From the NCBI RefSeq assembly GCF_011059135.1, contig NZ_JAALGD010000013.1, positions 62,001 through 126,000 of the forward strand: a DNA stretch of 64,000 nt, written 5' to 3'. Positions 16,564-24,873 of the stretch are shown here, in pieces. The notes beneath the pieces were generated by a model that worked only from the letters and a program-made list of their open reading frames with translations, searched no databases and was not told where the DNA came from. Origin of the DNA: Brevibacillus sp. SYP-B805. GTDB taxonomy: Bacteria; Bacillota; Bacilli; Brevibacillales; Brevibacillaceae. The number at the start of each line of letters is the position of its first letter. Within the stretch, counting starts at the first letter, position 1. A program made the translations under genes and the position numbers.

Positions 16564-16921
16564 GCTTCAGACATCCTTTCGTTATACGGAAATGGAAGTC
16601 GCAAAACCGACGGCGTTTATGAATGCATAGATTCTTTTTCCCCCCTTTTATCTGTCTCTGAAGGTAAGCTGTAATGTATCCATACGCCGGTCCCCGTTCG
16701 AGCGAACTAAACAAGTACCCTATTTTCCCTATTTCCACTACCATCCATCAACATTTATCAAGCAGAGATAGCTATACCGTATCGATAGATAACCAGTTCT
16801 TTGCGGGGAGGATGCGGCCCCGGCTGATTCCATGCCGAAAAAAAAGCGCCAACCACTGGCATTCTCCCATCGCTCGCGTTAAGATAGAATGAAGAATTGG
16901 CTTTTGAAGGATGGGAATGAA
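16564..16921. other. Intergenic region between divergent genes
   Basis: Holds the leaders of the permease (leftward) and the wHTH gene (rightward). A 12-bp perfect palindrome GTTCGAGCGAAC occurs at about 16695-16706; its role is unknown. No gene or clear promoter pair is recognised. Confidence 0.5.
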
Positions 16922-17380
16922 ATGCGCACAGAGTTGGCTGCGTTGACAAAAAGTCTGGAAGCGCTCCTTGAGCATCGTGCAGCGCTGCGTAAGGATTACG
17001 TGGACAGAGACAAGGAATTGGGGCGGGATATCAAGGAGATACTCGCACGGATCAGAGAGCTGGAAGAGATGACAGCGGGCGATGCTGCGGATAACGAGGA
17101 GACAGCCGGCACGGAAGGAGATCGCAAGCCTCAACCTGCCCCTGCCGACGAACGCAAATCCAGAGCGAAATACGACTATCAGGCGGAAGTACTGCCGCTG
17201 GTGATCGAACTGCTGCAGGAAAACGGGAAGATGAGAGGCGCCGATATCATGCGCGTGCTGAAAGAGCGCCATAACATGATTTTCTCCAATCCGACGATTG
17301 CGATGAACAAAATCATGGCCCTTTCGCCGCGGATCCAAAAAGTGGACAAATACTATACGCTGGCGGAACAGCACGGTTGA
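16922..17380 (+). CDS. Unknown protein: N-terminal coiled coil plus C-terminal winged-helix-like domain
   Basis: A 152-residue protein. Residues 1-50 form a charged coiled coil (TELAALTKSLEALLEHRAAL ...). Residues 55-85 are an acidic, proline-rich linker. Residues 90-150 (VLPLVIELLQENGKMRGADIMRVLKERH, then FSNPTIAMNKIMALSPRIQKVDKYYTL) look like a HARE-HTH or similar winged helix. ATG 16922 was preferred to ATG 16889 because GAAGGA precedes it. It may bind nucleic acid, but this is inference from shape. A hairpin lies at 17422-17440 and a terminator at 17516. Confidence 0.6.
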   Translation: MRTELAALTKSLEALLEHRAALRKDYVDRDKELGRDIKEILARIRELEEMTAGDAADNEETAGTEGDRKPQPAPADERKSRAKYDYQAEVLPLVIELLQENGKMRGADIMRVLKERHNMIFSNPTIAMNKIMALSPRIQKVDKYYTLAEQHG

Positions 17381-17515
17381 CAGGATTAACCAGCTTGATA
17401 GAATAGTAGTGAAAACAGATCGTCCGGCTCGATCAGCCGGATCTCATACGAACGGGCACGTTGAACCATGTCTTGTAAGTGGGCATCTGAGGCATGGGGA
17501 GTGAGTGATGCAACC

Positions 17516-17544
17516 GACCGACCTTTTCGAGGTTGGTCTTTTTT
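17516..17544 (+). terminator. Intrinsic terminator
   Basis: GACCGACC/GGTTGGTC stem (one G-U) around TTTTCGA, followed by six T. Confidence 0.75.
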
Positions 17545-17617
17545 GTTTGAAAAAATATCCTGAGCGTTTTCAGGAAACGAAACGATGACCCAAGCGGTGG
17601 GAACAGGGAGGGCGGAC

Positions 17618-18094
17618 ATGGCAATTCAGGCTGCGCAGGCAAGACAGACGTATGCATTGATGGCGAGGTTCGAGGAATCGCTGCCGGCATGGCAGAAGCA
17701 GCGGTCAACCCCCGCTTCGATCCATTCGACGCTCGTTGCCGTATACGAAAAAAGGAAGCAGGCGGTCTCCCCCGCCTTTCTCTACACGCATCCGCAGGCG
17801 CTGACTGCCAACCGGAACACATCCGTACGGGAGACGGATGGGCCAGCTGACAAGGAGCGGGCCGAGCAGCAGAAACTGCAGGAACTGCAGGAACTGCTCT
17901 CTATCCGCCACAGCGAACTGGCCAAACAGTTGGAGGATATGCCTGCTGGGATTGCCAAGAAGCTGCTGGAGGCGGCGGAGATCGCGTTTGGGGTATTTGG
18001 CTCTTTCATGTGGCGGGTGAGGACCTCGTGGAACAATGAACCAGGTGGCGGAAGCGCTGGAAACGACAGCGGGAAGGCGGGAAGCATGTGCTGA
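17618..18094 (+). CDS. Hypothetical protein, alanine/glutamine-rich
   Basis: A 158-residue protein I do not recognise. ATG 17618 follows GGGAGGGCGGAC; an upstream in-frame ATG at 17585 has no good site. Residues 78-130 (DKERAEQQKLQELQELLSIRHSELAKQLEDM ...) predict a coiled coil, followed by a short hydrophobic stretch AAEIAFGVFGSFMW that could be an amphipathic or membrane-touching helix. No known motif. It stands alone before the Fur-regulated gene. Confidence 0.5.
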   Translation: MAIQAAQARQTYALMARFEESLPAWQKQRSTPASIHSTLVAVYEKRKQAVSPAFLYTHPQALTANRNTSVRETDGPADKERAEQQKLQELQELLSIRHSELAKQLEDMPAGIAKKLLEAAEIAFGVFGSFMWRVRTSWNNEPGGGSAGNDSGKAGSMC

Positions 18095-18128
18095 CGGGCT
18101 TGAATAACCCGTTTCCTCCTTTTATAAT

Positions 18129-18147
18129 GATAATGAAAATCATTATA
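18129..18147 (+). promoter_or_regulatory. Fur box
   Basis: GATAATGAAAATCATTATA matches the 19-bp Fur consensus GATAATGATAATCATTATC at 17 of 19 positions. It ends 32 bp before the start of the FhuF-like gene, so Fe(II)-Fur repression is expected. Confidence 0.85.
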
Positions 18148-18179
18148 AATGCTAACGGGCATCAGGAAAGGAATCTGCC

Positions 18180-18953
18180 ATGTCCCTCCCTCTTTCCGTA
18201 TTGGAACAATCTTTTCGCATTGCCATCGCGCCGCAACCCGGCGGCCGCCTGCAGTTTGCCGCCGTCAAGCTGCTTGATCCCGATCAGGGACAAGCTTTTC
18301 TGGAAGAAGCGGGCGCCCATCTGCAGTCACCGTCTATGGCCGTGACGGCATCGCTGTTTGTCAAACGCTATTTGGCACTGGTGATCGGCGCTCTTTACAG
18401 CATGACCTTTCACACCTACGGGCTGAATATCCGGCTGGATAATCTCGTGCTTACCACGGATGACAGCTGGAAGATGCCCCGCTTTCTGCTGCTCCAGCCG
18501 GGGGAACGGCCGGCCGGCGGGGAGCGGGAGGTGTGGCGGGAACGGATGATCCGCCATATTTCCAATGATAACCTGCAGCCGCTGATCACGGCGATTGCGG
18601 CATATTCCCGGATCAGCCCGAACGTCCTGTGGGGACATGCCGCTTATCTGATCCACCATTACTATCGCCAGTGGGAGCGGGAAGCGGAAACGGCGGAGCT
18701 GGCCGAACGCATCCGGTCCGATTTCCGTTATCTTACCGAGGTGCAGGACCCGCTGCTCTTTGGTTCCTGCGACAAGAACCCGCTGAACGTCACGTTTGCG
18801 GAGGTTCCTCATCCGGCCAAGCAGGGGGAAGTGGTACGGATACGCCGGCATTGCTGCCTCGCCTACCTGCTGCCGGAGGGCAAATGCTGCTACACCTGCC
18901 CCAATCTGGACGAAGAAAAACGGATCGAACAAATCCTGGCAAAGGAGAGATAG
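18180..18953 (+). CDS. FhuF-like siderophore-iron reductase
   Basis: A 257-residue protein whose C-terminus carries the FhuF [2Fe-2S] pattern: two adjacent cysteines, ten residues, then C-x-x-C in RRHCCLAYLLPEGKCCYTCP. FhuF-type proteins reduce ferric siderophores in the cytoplasm to release iron. The N-terminal 200 residues are the helical IucA/FhuF-like region. ATG 18180 lies 8 bp after AAAGGA. The Fur box just upstream supports the iron role. No siderophore transporter is adjacent; the gene is monocistronic with a terminator overlapping its stop. Confidence 0.82.
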   Translation: MSLPLSVLEQSFRIAIAPQPGGRLQFAAVKLLDPDQGQAFLEEAGAHLQSPSMAVTASLFVKRYLALVIGALYSMTFHTYGLNIRLDNLVLTTDDSWKMPRFLLLQPGERPAGGEREVWRERMIRHISNDNLQPLITAIAAYSRISPNVLWGHAAYLIHHYYRQWEREAETAELAERIRSDFRYLTEVQDPLLFGSCDKNPLNVTFAEVPHPAKQGEVVRIRRHCCLAYLLPEGKCCYTCPNLDEEKRIEQILAKER

Positions 18954-18979
18954 CGTCTATCAAGACGCTGATTTTTTTT
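18952..18979 (+). terminator. Intrinsic terminator after FhuF-like gene
   Basis: AGCGTCT/AGACGCT with ATCA loop, directly at the stop codon, then eight T. Confidence 0.85.
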
Positions 18980-19129
18980 GATCAGGAGCTACGCCTCTCC
19001 ATCGCCGGGTGGGCGGAGCGTCGGATGAAAAAAGTAACGAATCCAGCCATCTTCCCCTCACAAACCGGCCGCTTTTTACCGAAATCAATAATAGAAATGA
19101 TTTCAGTACGTGATATAGGGAGTGTCAAC

Positions 19130-19942
19130 ATGGAAAAATCGACTTACATAGGACTTGCACTAGGGATTATCGCAGTCGGCTTCGGGATGATCTTGAAAGG
19201 CGCAAGCTTGTCGGCACTGATCAATCCGGCAGCGTTTCTCATCATTTTCGTCGGGACAGCCGCCTCTCTGTTCAACGCCTTTCCTATGGATGAAATCAAA
19301 AAAGTACCCACCTTGTTTAAAATTATCTTTCAAGAGCAGCCGCTGCCCTCGAAGCGCGAGCTGATCAATCAGTTCATGAACTGGGCTTCGATCGCCCGCC
19401 GGGAAGGGCTGCTTGCGCTGGAGAACACTTCCGATGAGATCGAGGATCCGTTTTTGCGCAACGGGATGAAGATGATCATTGACGGCGGCGAGCCGGAGTT
19501 CGTGCGTGACGTGCTGAACGAAGAGATTCACGCCATTGCAGAGCGCCATCGGGTCGGCGCGAACATTTTCCAGCAGGCCGGTACCTACGCGCCGACACTG
19601 GGGGTGTTGGGGGCGGTGGTGGGTCTCGTCGCCGCGCTGGGCAACCTGTCCGACATCGAGAAGCTGGGCCACTCGATTGCGGCGGCCTTTATTGCGACCC
19701 TGTTCGGGATTTTCTCGGGGTACGTGCTGTGGAACCCGTTCGCCAACAAGCTGAAGCGCAAATCCCAAAAAGAGATCGAGATCAAGAATCTGATGGTGGA
19801 AGGCCTGCTGTCGATCCAGGCCGGCGTGTCTCCTGCCGCCATCGAACAGAAGCTCCTTGTCTACCTGCCTTATCATGAGCGACAGGCGCAAACGGAGGAG
19901 AAAGCGGAGAATAAGGAAGAGGCGGTAGCGGCCAATGGCTAA
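19130..19942 (+). CDS. motA: Flagellar motor stator protein MotA
   Basis: A 270-residue four-helix inner-membrane protein that with MotB forms the ion channel driving the flagellar rotor. MEKSTYIGLALGIIAVGFGMILKG is helix 1, and QQAGTYAPTLGVLGAVVGLVAAL contains the conserved proline helix 3. The cytoplasmic loop (about 70-150) holds the charged residues that touch FliG. ATG 19130 follows AGGGAGTG. Overlaps motB by 8 bp. A 7-10-7 inverted repeat (GAAATCA/TGATTTC, 19081-19104) lies in the leader; no clear sigma-D promoter was found. Confidence 0.93.
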   Translation: MEKSTYIGLALGIIAVGFGMILKGASLSALINPAAFLIIFVGTAASLFNAFPMDEIKKVPTLFKIIFQEQPLPSKRELINQFMNWASIARREGLLALENTSDEIEDPFLRNGMKMIIDGGEPEFVRDVLNEEIHAIAERHRVGANIFQQAGTYAPTLGVLGAVVGLVAALGNLSDIEKLGHSIAAAFIATLFGIFSGYVLWNPFANKLKRKSQKEIEIKNLMVEGLLSIQAGVSPAAIEQKLLVYLPYHERQAQTEEKAENKEEAVAANG

Positions 19943-20714
19943 AAAGGCGAGTCATCACCACGAGGATCATATCGATGAAACCTGGCTGATTCCGTACGCC
20001 GACCTGCTGACGCTGCTGCTGGCGCTGTTCATCGTGCTGTTCGCGTCCAGCGAGCTGGACGTGAAGAAATTCGATCAGCTTGTCCGCTCGTTCAACATCG
20101 CGCTGAACGGCGGGGTGGGCGTACTCTCCAATCCGTCAGCGGTTCCGTTTGACCCCAGTCAGGAGATGGCGACGGTCGCCAACAAAAAGGCGGACGACCA
20201 GGAGAAGACGGAAGAAGAGAAGAAGCTCCAGGAAGCCTTCGAAAGGGAAACAAGAGACCTGCAAAAGATGAAGGCGCAGCTGGACGGCTACATTCAGCGC
20301 AACAAGCTGCAGGACAAGCTCCAGACAAAGCTGACGGAGGATGGGCTTTTGATCACCATTCTGGACAACGCCCTCTTTGATTCCGGCAGCGCGGCGCTGA
20401 AACCGGAAGCGCGGAACCTCGCTTCCGAAATCTCCAAGCTGCTGGTGCCGCATCCCAAGCGGGTGACGGTAACGGGACACACCGACAATCGGCCGATTCA
20501 CACGGCGGAGTTCCCGTCCAACTGGGATCTGAGCACGAAGCGGGCGACCAATTTCCTGAAGGTGCTGCTGGAAAACAAGGCGCTTGATCCGGCGAAGTTC
20601 AGCGCAACCGGCAAAGGGGAATATCATCCGGTGGCTAGCAACGATACGCCGGAGGGACGCGCGAAGAACCGGCGCGTCGAGGTCGCCATCCTGCGCGATC
20701 TCACCGATAAATAG
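19935..20714 (+). CDS. motB: Flagellar motor stator protein MotB
   Basis: A 259-residue protein with one N-terminal membrane helix and a peptidoglycan-binding OmpA-like C-terminus. The ion-carrying aspartate is D23 in IPYADLLTLLLALFIVLFASS, the pattern of proton-type MotB rather than sodium-type MotS. The OmpA part contains VTGHTDNRPIH and SNWDLSTKRATNFLK. Start ATG lies within the end of motA (8-bp overlap), so translation is coupled. A terminator follows. Confidence 0.95.
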   Translation: MAKKASHHHEDHIDETWLIPYADLLTLLLALFIVLFASSELDVKKFDQLVRSFNIALNGGVGVLSNPSAVPFDPSQEMATVANKKADDQEKTEEEKKLQEAFERETRDLQKMKAQLDGYIQRNKLQDKLQTKLTEDGLLITILDNALFDSGSAALKPEARNLASEISKLLVPHPKRVTVTGHTDNRPIHTAEFPSNWDLSTKRATNFLKVLLENKALDPAKFSATGKGEYHPVASNDTPEGRAKNRRVEVAILRDLTDK

Positions 20715-20728
20715 CAAAGAACAGGGAA

Positions 20729-20767
20729 ACAGCCCGGGGCATGGGATCATGCCTGCGGGCTGTTTTT
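20729..20767 (+). terminator. Intrinsic terminator after motAB
   Basis: ACAGCCCG/CGGGCTGT with inner pairing, followed by TTTTTG. Confidence 0.85.
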
Positions 20768-20775
20768 GTACTTTC

Positions 20776-20870
20776 AGAAAGTTTAAGTTCGCTAACGCGA
20801 TAAAGGTTGAAAGTATAAGAAAAACTTCGGCTTTCGCCATTAGGACTGGGCGACAAGCCGAGTTTTTCTA
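20776..20870. repeat. Family A intergenic element, copy 1 (5' box plus large hairpin)
   Basis: Lies between convergent motB and phosphatase genes. It starts with GAAAGTTTAAGTTCGCTAAC, then GATAAAGG, shared with the copy at 24556. The hairpin at 20818-20869 has a stem of about 20 bp with two bulges (AGAAAAACT/AGTTTTTCT, CGGCTT/AAGCCG, TCGCC/GGGCGA). Read leftward the hairpin also ends near the phosphatase stop, so it could terminate both transcripts. Confidence 0.6.
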
Positions 20871-21353
20871 ATCGGCTGGGTAAATAAGGCCGTGTTCGGC
20901 GCAGAGATGCTTCAGCAGGCCGCGGCAGCCTGCCTCGACCAGCCGGTAGACATGTTCAAACCGGCCGGTGTAATAGGGATCTTCCACGTTTCTTTCCGGC
21001 AGTTCCGGCGCGAAGTCAAGCAGACGGTACAGCTTCTTGCCGGCGGGCGCCCGTCCGCGCAGGCCCGCCAGATTCTCTTCATCCATGCAGACGATGTAGT
21101 CAAAAGAGGCAAAATCTTCTTTCCTGATCTGCCGTGCAACAATGGTATCATAGGCGATCTGGCGCTTCCGAAGCACCTCCTGGGTACCGTGGTGGGGCGC
21201 TTCCCCTTCGTGCCAGCCTCCCAGCCCGGCCGAGTCGACCGCAATCTGATCCGACAGCCCGGCCTCCGCCACAAGATGGCGAAAGACGGCTTCCGCCATG
21301 GGAGAGCGGCAGATGTTGCCCAGGCAGACGAATAATACGTGAATCAACCTCAA
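20868..21353 (-). CDS. Low-molecular-weight protein-tyrosine phosphatase
   Basis: A 161-residue cysteine phosphatase. The P-loop CLGNICRS starts at C10 and the general acid aspartate is in DPYYTGRFEHVY near residue 123. The length is that of the LMW-PTP family; B. subtilis YfkJ is a likely counterpart. The best start is TTG 21353, 5 bp after AAGGAGGA (an ATG there is out of frame); TTG 21347 is an alternative. It lies 74 bp downstream of the M50 protease gene on the same strand. Targets are unknown. Confidence 0.88.
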   Translation of the reverse strand: MRLIHVLFVCLGNICRSPMAEAVFRHLVAEAGLSDQIAVDSAGLGGWHEGEAPHHGTQEVLRKRQIAYDTIVARQIRKEDFASFDYIVCMDEENLAGLRGRAPAGKKLYRLLDFAPELPERNVEDPYYTGRFEHVYRLVEAGCRGLLKHLCAEHGLIYPAD

Positions 21354-21427
21354 TCATTCCTCCTTCCCGTATCTTGCGGATTCCTTCATGCGCCGCGTTG
21401 GAGGGGGTGTCAGCGCCGACCGGCCGC

Positions 21428-22552
21428 CTAGCGGGATGGCTCGATGATCGAATTCCCGTACCAGAAGGCGAGAGACAGCACGGCGGCTAGCGCCAGGTAG
21501 GCGAGCAATACCTTCCACTTGGTGCCGGCTGGCGCTTCGTAGTAATTGGAAAGTGTCTCCAGTTGGTTGTCGATGAGCGACAGCTGCCGTTCCGCATCGC
21601 GGCTGGCTTCCAGCAGGATGGGGGAGGGCAGGGGCTGCTCGGGGTCGGCATCCAAAAAGAGGACGGGGGTACGTTCCCACTGCTGGTACACATTCCAGGC
21701 CAGCTCGGCATACAGACGGTCAATCCGGGCGCGGTCAGCCGCAAAGCGCTTGTCGTCCTGCAAAAAAGGGAGGAAAAAGCGCTTGGTCTGCACCCGCTTG
21801 GCCGTCGCGGCCCGGTACTCGTTGTACAGCCGTTCCCTGGTCTCACCGACGGAGAGGAGCGTCGGCCACGTGCGCAGCTCGGTGAGGAAACGGGCCAAGC
21901 GTTCCTTCTCATAGGTGAGGACCCGTTGTTTATACCCTTCCCGCGCGCGGTTCCACCAGGTGATGGCGCCGAGGAGGAAGATCAGGAACAGCATCGGGCT
22001 GGGCGAGAAGAGCAGCAGCGCGAGGATGCCCAGCAGGCCGATCAGCCAGATTTTGGTCGAGAGAACCGTGACGATGCGCCCGCCGTCCAACGGGGAGACG
22101 GGCAGCAGGTTAAACAGATTGATCGTGGCGCCCAGATAGATGACCAGCGCCCAGAACGGATCGCCCGTCCCCCAGTACAGCGGCAGGGCGGGCAGGAAGG
22201 AGATGAGGCCCGCCAGCGGACCGCCGTAGGCCAGATACGCTTCCGTGGCGGCATCCCGCGGCTGGTCTTTCATCGAGATCAGCGCGCCGGCAAACGGGAT
22301 GAAGATGGCCGGAGAGGTGCGGATGCCTTTTTGCTTGGCCGCGACCAGATGGCCCATCTCATGCACGAAAATCAGATAAATGAGGGCAGCGGCGAATTTC
22401 CAGCCATAGAAATTGGCGTACAGAACCAAACTGAGAATCATGGACAGAAAGGTTGCCCCGAATTTGGAAAATTTGAGCAGCCCCAGCAGCCATTTCAGAT
22501 TGGCCAGCAGAAAGGCGCCGATCGCCAGCATCGTCGAGCGCTTTTTGTTCAT
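21428..22552 (-). CDS. M50 family site-2-type membrane metalloprotease
   Basis: A 374-residue polytopic protein. Zinc site HExxH is FVHEMGHLVA in a membrane segment and the third-ligand motif is NLLPVSPLDGGR, as in SpoIVFB/S2P-like proteases that cut within the membrane. The C-terminal half (residues 200-350) is a soluble charged domain, with one more hydrophobic segment at the end (LLAYLALAAVLSLAFWYG). ATG 22552 follows TCAGGAGG; the frame is open 81 bp further but without a site. Substrate unknown; not near a sigma/anti-sigma pair. Confidence 0.82.
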   Translation of the reverse strand: MNKKRSTMLAIGAFLLANLKWLLGLLKFSKFGATFLSMILSLVLYANFYGWKFAAALIYLIFVHEMGHLVAAKQKGIRTSPAIFIPFAGALISMKDQPRDAATEAYLAYGGPLAGLISFLPALPLYWGTGDPFWALVIYLGATINLFNLLPVSPLDGGRIVTVLSTKIWLIGLLGILALLLFSPSPMLFLIFLLGAITWWNRAREGYKQRVLTYEKERLARFLTELRTWPTLLSVGETRERLYNEYRAATAKRVQTKRFFLPFLQDDKRFAADRARIDRLYAELAWNVYQQWERTPVLFLDADPEQPLPSPILLEASRDAERQLSLIDNQLETLSNYYEAPAGTKWKVLLAYLALAAVLSLAFWYGNSIIEPSR

Positions 22553-22629
22553 GGAAAACCTCCTGAGGGCATGGGGGTTATCTGAATATACGTCCGCAGG
22601 GGAGAAAGGTTTCTTCCCGGTCTCCCCGG

Positions 22630-22932
22630 TCAATCAAGCCGCGGGTTTTCAAAAAAGAAGCCATATTCGCCGAAGCGTTCGTCATACCCGAGCCGGCCGC
22701 CGTCGAAATACCAGAAATCGCCCGGCCGGATCACAAACGTAAGCCCTTCCACATGGTAGACGGCATCTCCCGGCAGCATCTCGTCCTTTTCAAGCGCAAA
22801 AAACAGGCCGCCGGTGCCGGGACCACCCGTCCGCACATACAGCCGCAGAACGTCCCCCTGCCGGAAAGCGGCCATGCGCAGGTATGCGAGGGCAAACGCC
22901 GGTTGAATCTCCAATTGAATGTTCATGTGCAT
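22630..22932 (-). CDS. HesB/IscA-like (YneR-type) protein lacking the cluster cysteines
   Basis: A 100-residue protein with the IscA-like beta fold: VLRLYVRTGGPGTGGLFFALEKDE corresponds to the region that holds the first cysteine in IscA, but no cysteine is present here or at the C-terminus. It therefore resembles Bacillus YneR/YqkB-type members rather than a working cluster scaffold. ATG 22932 lies 6 bp after GGAGGAG; ATG 22926 is possible. It is the first gene of a run with the M50 protease. Role unknown. Confidence 0.72.
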   Translation of the reverse strand: MHMNIQLEIQPAFALAYLRMAAFRQGDVLRLYVRTGGPGTGGLFFALEKDEMLPGDAVYHVEGLTFVIRPGDFWYFDGGRLGYDERFGEYGFFFENPRLD

Positions 22933-22961
22933 GCTCCTCTCCTCCCCCCATTGTAACACAG

Positions 22962-22990
22962 AAAAAAGCGCCGCTTCACATGAGCGGCGC
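22962..22990 (-). terminator. Intrinsic terminator for DUF3905 gene (leftward)
   Basis: GCGCCGCT (22968-22975) with AGCGGCGC (22983-22990); leftward it is followed by six T. Confidence 0.85.
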
Positions 22991-22998
22991 ACGCGTGT

Positions 22999-23352
22999 TC
23001 AATCTTTTCCATAGCTGGCATCCAGCGTCGGGTGCATGAAAGGAACGCCCTGCGGGGGCTTGTCCCGCAGCAGCTCCTGGTTTTCCGTGGTATTCCAGCC
23101 GATGTCGTTGGTTGGGTGAACCCAGCGATCCCCGGCCATGACGGACGGGTCGGTATCCGTGCTCCATTGGTTGTGGGGGGACTGGGGAGAATCGTAGAAG
23201 CTGTCGCCAATCACCACCCCGAATTCGTTGACAAAGGGTTTTTGCATGCGGCGGTTGGACTGTTTGTAATCGGGAGCGGACGCCTGATGGGGCAGCGTAC
23301 CGTCTATCGCCACATCTTTGACCTTTTGATCCCTGCGCGGTTGATCCGCCAT
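22999..23352 (-). CDS. DUF3905 family protein
   Basis: A 117-residue hydrophilic protein typical of spore-forming Bacilli: FVNEFGVVIGDSFYDSPQSPHNQWSTDTDPSVMAGDRWVHPTNDIGWNTTENQELL is the conserved core. No catalytic motif or signal peptide. ATG 23352 lies 8 bp after GAGGAGG. Monocistronic with its own terminator. Function unknown; the distribution suggests a spore role, which is inference. Confidence 0.78.
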   Translation of the reverse strand: MADQPRRDQKVKDVAIDGTLPHQASAPDYKQSNRRMQKPFVNEFGVVIGDSFYDSPQSPHNQWSTDTDPSVMAGDRWVHPTNDIGWNTTENQELLRDKPPQGVPFMHPTLDASYGKD

Positions 23353-23526
23353 CCATATTCCTCCTCAGGGCGTGGTTTCTTTCTGGAGTATGCCATTTCG
23401 AAGGCGGGATTATGCACCGGAGAATGCGACGTTCCGCCTGCCCCGTTCGCCCACCCCGCTTTGGCGAAAGGCGCATATACTGTTGACAGCAGCTTACCCA
23501 AGGGAAGGCCGAGAGGAGGGAAGAAG

Positions 23527-24363
23527 ATGTTTGCCAGCGTCGTGATCCCAACTCGCAACGCGGTCCATCGCCTGCTGTACACGCTCACCAGTCTCAATTT
23601 TCAGTATACGCCGTTTGAAGAATTTGAGGTGATCGTGGTGGACAACGCGTCAACCGACGGCTTGAGGGAGAAGATCAAAGCGTTTGCGGCCCATTTTCCG
23701 CTGCAGTATTGCCGTGTGTCAAACCCCGTCACCGCCAGGCAGGTATTGAACGCAGGCATTCTGAGAGCGCGAGGGGATGTGCTGATCCTGCTTGGAGAGA
23801 ACATGATCGTCCCCCGCCATTTTGTCGGCACCCATTTGCAGGCCCATGCCCGCCGCCGACGTCTGATTCTGACGGGAGGCCCTACCAAACGGGTGTATTC
23901 CGTCTATTATCCCACCTTTTCCCGAAGACAGCACGAAGAATGCCACAAATGGCTGGAACAATATCCGCAAATCAAGCGGCCGCATACGACGGCGGAGATT
24001 GTGCCGCTGTTAACGGAGCAGCAGATCGCCACCGATCTGCTGGCCGCGATCGGTCTTCCCGGCGAAGACGGGGAGAAGCGGGAGGAAGTGCTCCGCCGCT
24101 ACGGACACCGGCTGGACAGGTACCATCATCCGTGGACGCTTTTTCGTACCGATCATGTGTCGATGGAACGTTCGGCGTGCATGGATGTCGGGATGTTTCA
24201 CAAAGGGCCGTCCACCCTGCGGCAGCTGGAGAGCGACATGGGACGGAGGCTGAGAAAAGCCGGCCATTCGTTTGAAATGGTTGACAAGCTGATCCTGTTG
24301 GAGCAGGTCTCCCCGCGCCCATCCGCCATCGCCCGATATGGAACGGGCCACTTCGGGCGGTAA
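23527..24363 (+). CDS. Family 2 glycosyltransferase
   Basis: A 278-residue GT-A fold enzyme. ASVVIPTRN starts strand 1, VIVVDNASTDGLREKI is the nucleotide-binding loop, and RARGDVLILLGENM replaces the classical DxD with GEN, so metal binding may differ. Late residues (HPWTLFRTDHVSMERSACMDVGMFHKGPSTLRQLESDMGRRL) hold the acceptor-side acidic residues. ATG 23527 follows GAGAGGAGGGAAG. It stands alone, not in a capsule or wall cluster. Donor and acceptor unknown. Confidence 0.8.
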   Translation: MFASVVIPTRNAVHRLLYTLTSLNFQYTPFEEFEVIVVDNASTDGLREKIKAFAAHFPLQYCRVSNPVTARQVLNAGILRARGDVLILLGENMIVPRHFVGTHLQAHARRRRLILTGGPTKRVYSVYYPTFSRRQHEECHKWLEQYPQIKRPHTTAEIVPLLTEQQIATDLLAAIGLPGEDGEKREEVLRRYGHRLDRYHHPWTLFRTDHVSMERSACMDVGMFHKGPSTLRQLESDMGRRLRKAGHSFEMVDKLILLEQVSPRPSAIARYGTGHFGR

Positions 24364-24429
24364 AAGGAACCCGCCTGACAGGGCTGTGCCTTCACGTCGT
24401 TGTATCGGGAAATGGAAGCTCCTGATAGC

Positions 24430-24546
24430 GCCGAAGCGACGACGAAAGGTTGGGGGGCCCCAGCCGACACAGGCAGGGCCCCCACTCGGTACCGGAGTAA
24501 CCAGCACCGAGCGGGCGGAGCGTTCGCTTCAGTCGGCCGGGTTTTC
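24430..24546 (+). repeat. Family A intergenic element, copy 2 (long-loop hairpin)
   Basis: AAAGGTTGGGG precedes a stem CCCAGCCGAC (24459-24468) with GTCGGCCGGG (24532-24541, one mismatch) and TTTT. The 63-bp loop contains CCACTCGGT/ACCGAGCGG, which forms an inner stem. Its right side, GCGTTCGCTTCAGTCGGC, is the counterpart of copy 4 (30911). Confidence 0.65.
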
Positions 24547-24555
24547 ATAGTCAGA

Positions 24556-24650
24556 AAAGAAAGTTTAAGTTCTTTAAAGTGATAAAGTGACGAAAAAAGG
24601 TTGGGGCCCCGCCCGGCGCAGCGTTAGCTATAGCCGGGTGGGTTTTCTTA
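24556..24650 (+). repeat. Family A intergenic element, copy 3 (short-loop hairpin)
   Basis: 5' box GAAAGTTTAAGTTCTTTAA...GATAAAG as in copy 1, then AAAAGGTTGGGG. The stem is CCCGCCCGGC (24608-24617) with GCCGGGTGGG (24633-24642), loop GCAGCGTTAGCTATA, followed by TTTTCTT. It lies in tandem with copy 2 and just before the end of the leftward small gene. Confidence 0.65.
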
Positions 24651-24658
24651 GTGGCGGC

Positions 24659-24787
24659 TTACCGGTTTTCTTTCAGCCGTTCTTGTGGTTCACTATTGAT
24701 GGAACCGTCGGATCGGACTGCCTCCGATTGGGACTTGGGGCCGCGAATGTCGGCCGTTTTTCCGAAATCCTTTTCCTTGTTGCGCAT
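24659..24787 (-). CDS. Small hydrophilic protein (SASP-like composition)
   Basis: A 42-residue protein, MRNKEKDFGKTADIRGPKSQ..., rich in charged residues, Ser and Gly and without hydrophobic core, like minor acid-soluble spore proteins, though no family is recognised. ATG 24787 has GAGGAGGGGG upstream, which is the main reason for calling it. An upstream in-frame start would ignore that site. Confidence 0.5.
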   Translation of the reverse strand: MRNKEKDFGKTADIRGPKSQSEAVRSDGSINSEPQERLKENR

Positions 24788-24873
24788 GTTGCATTCCCCC
24801 TCCTCTTGCCAATATGCTTGTAGTATGACCAAATGCGGCACATCGAATCATGGAGGAAGCAGGTGACAGAGAC

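Noticed and set aside
24430..24650. Family A elements as a known riboswitch
   Set aside because: They do not fit the TPP, SAM, c-di-GMP, c-di-AMP, cobalamin or T-box cores I know, and they follow rather than precede genes.
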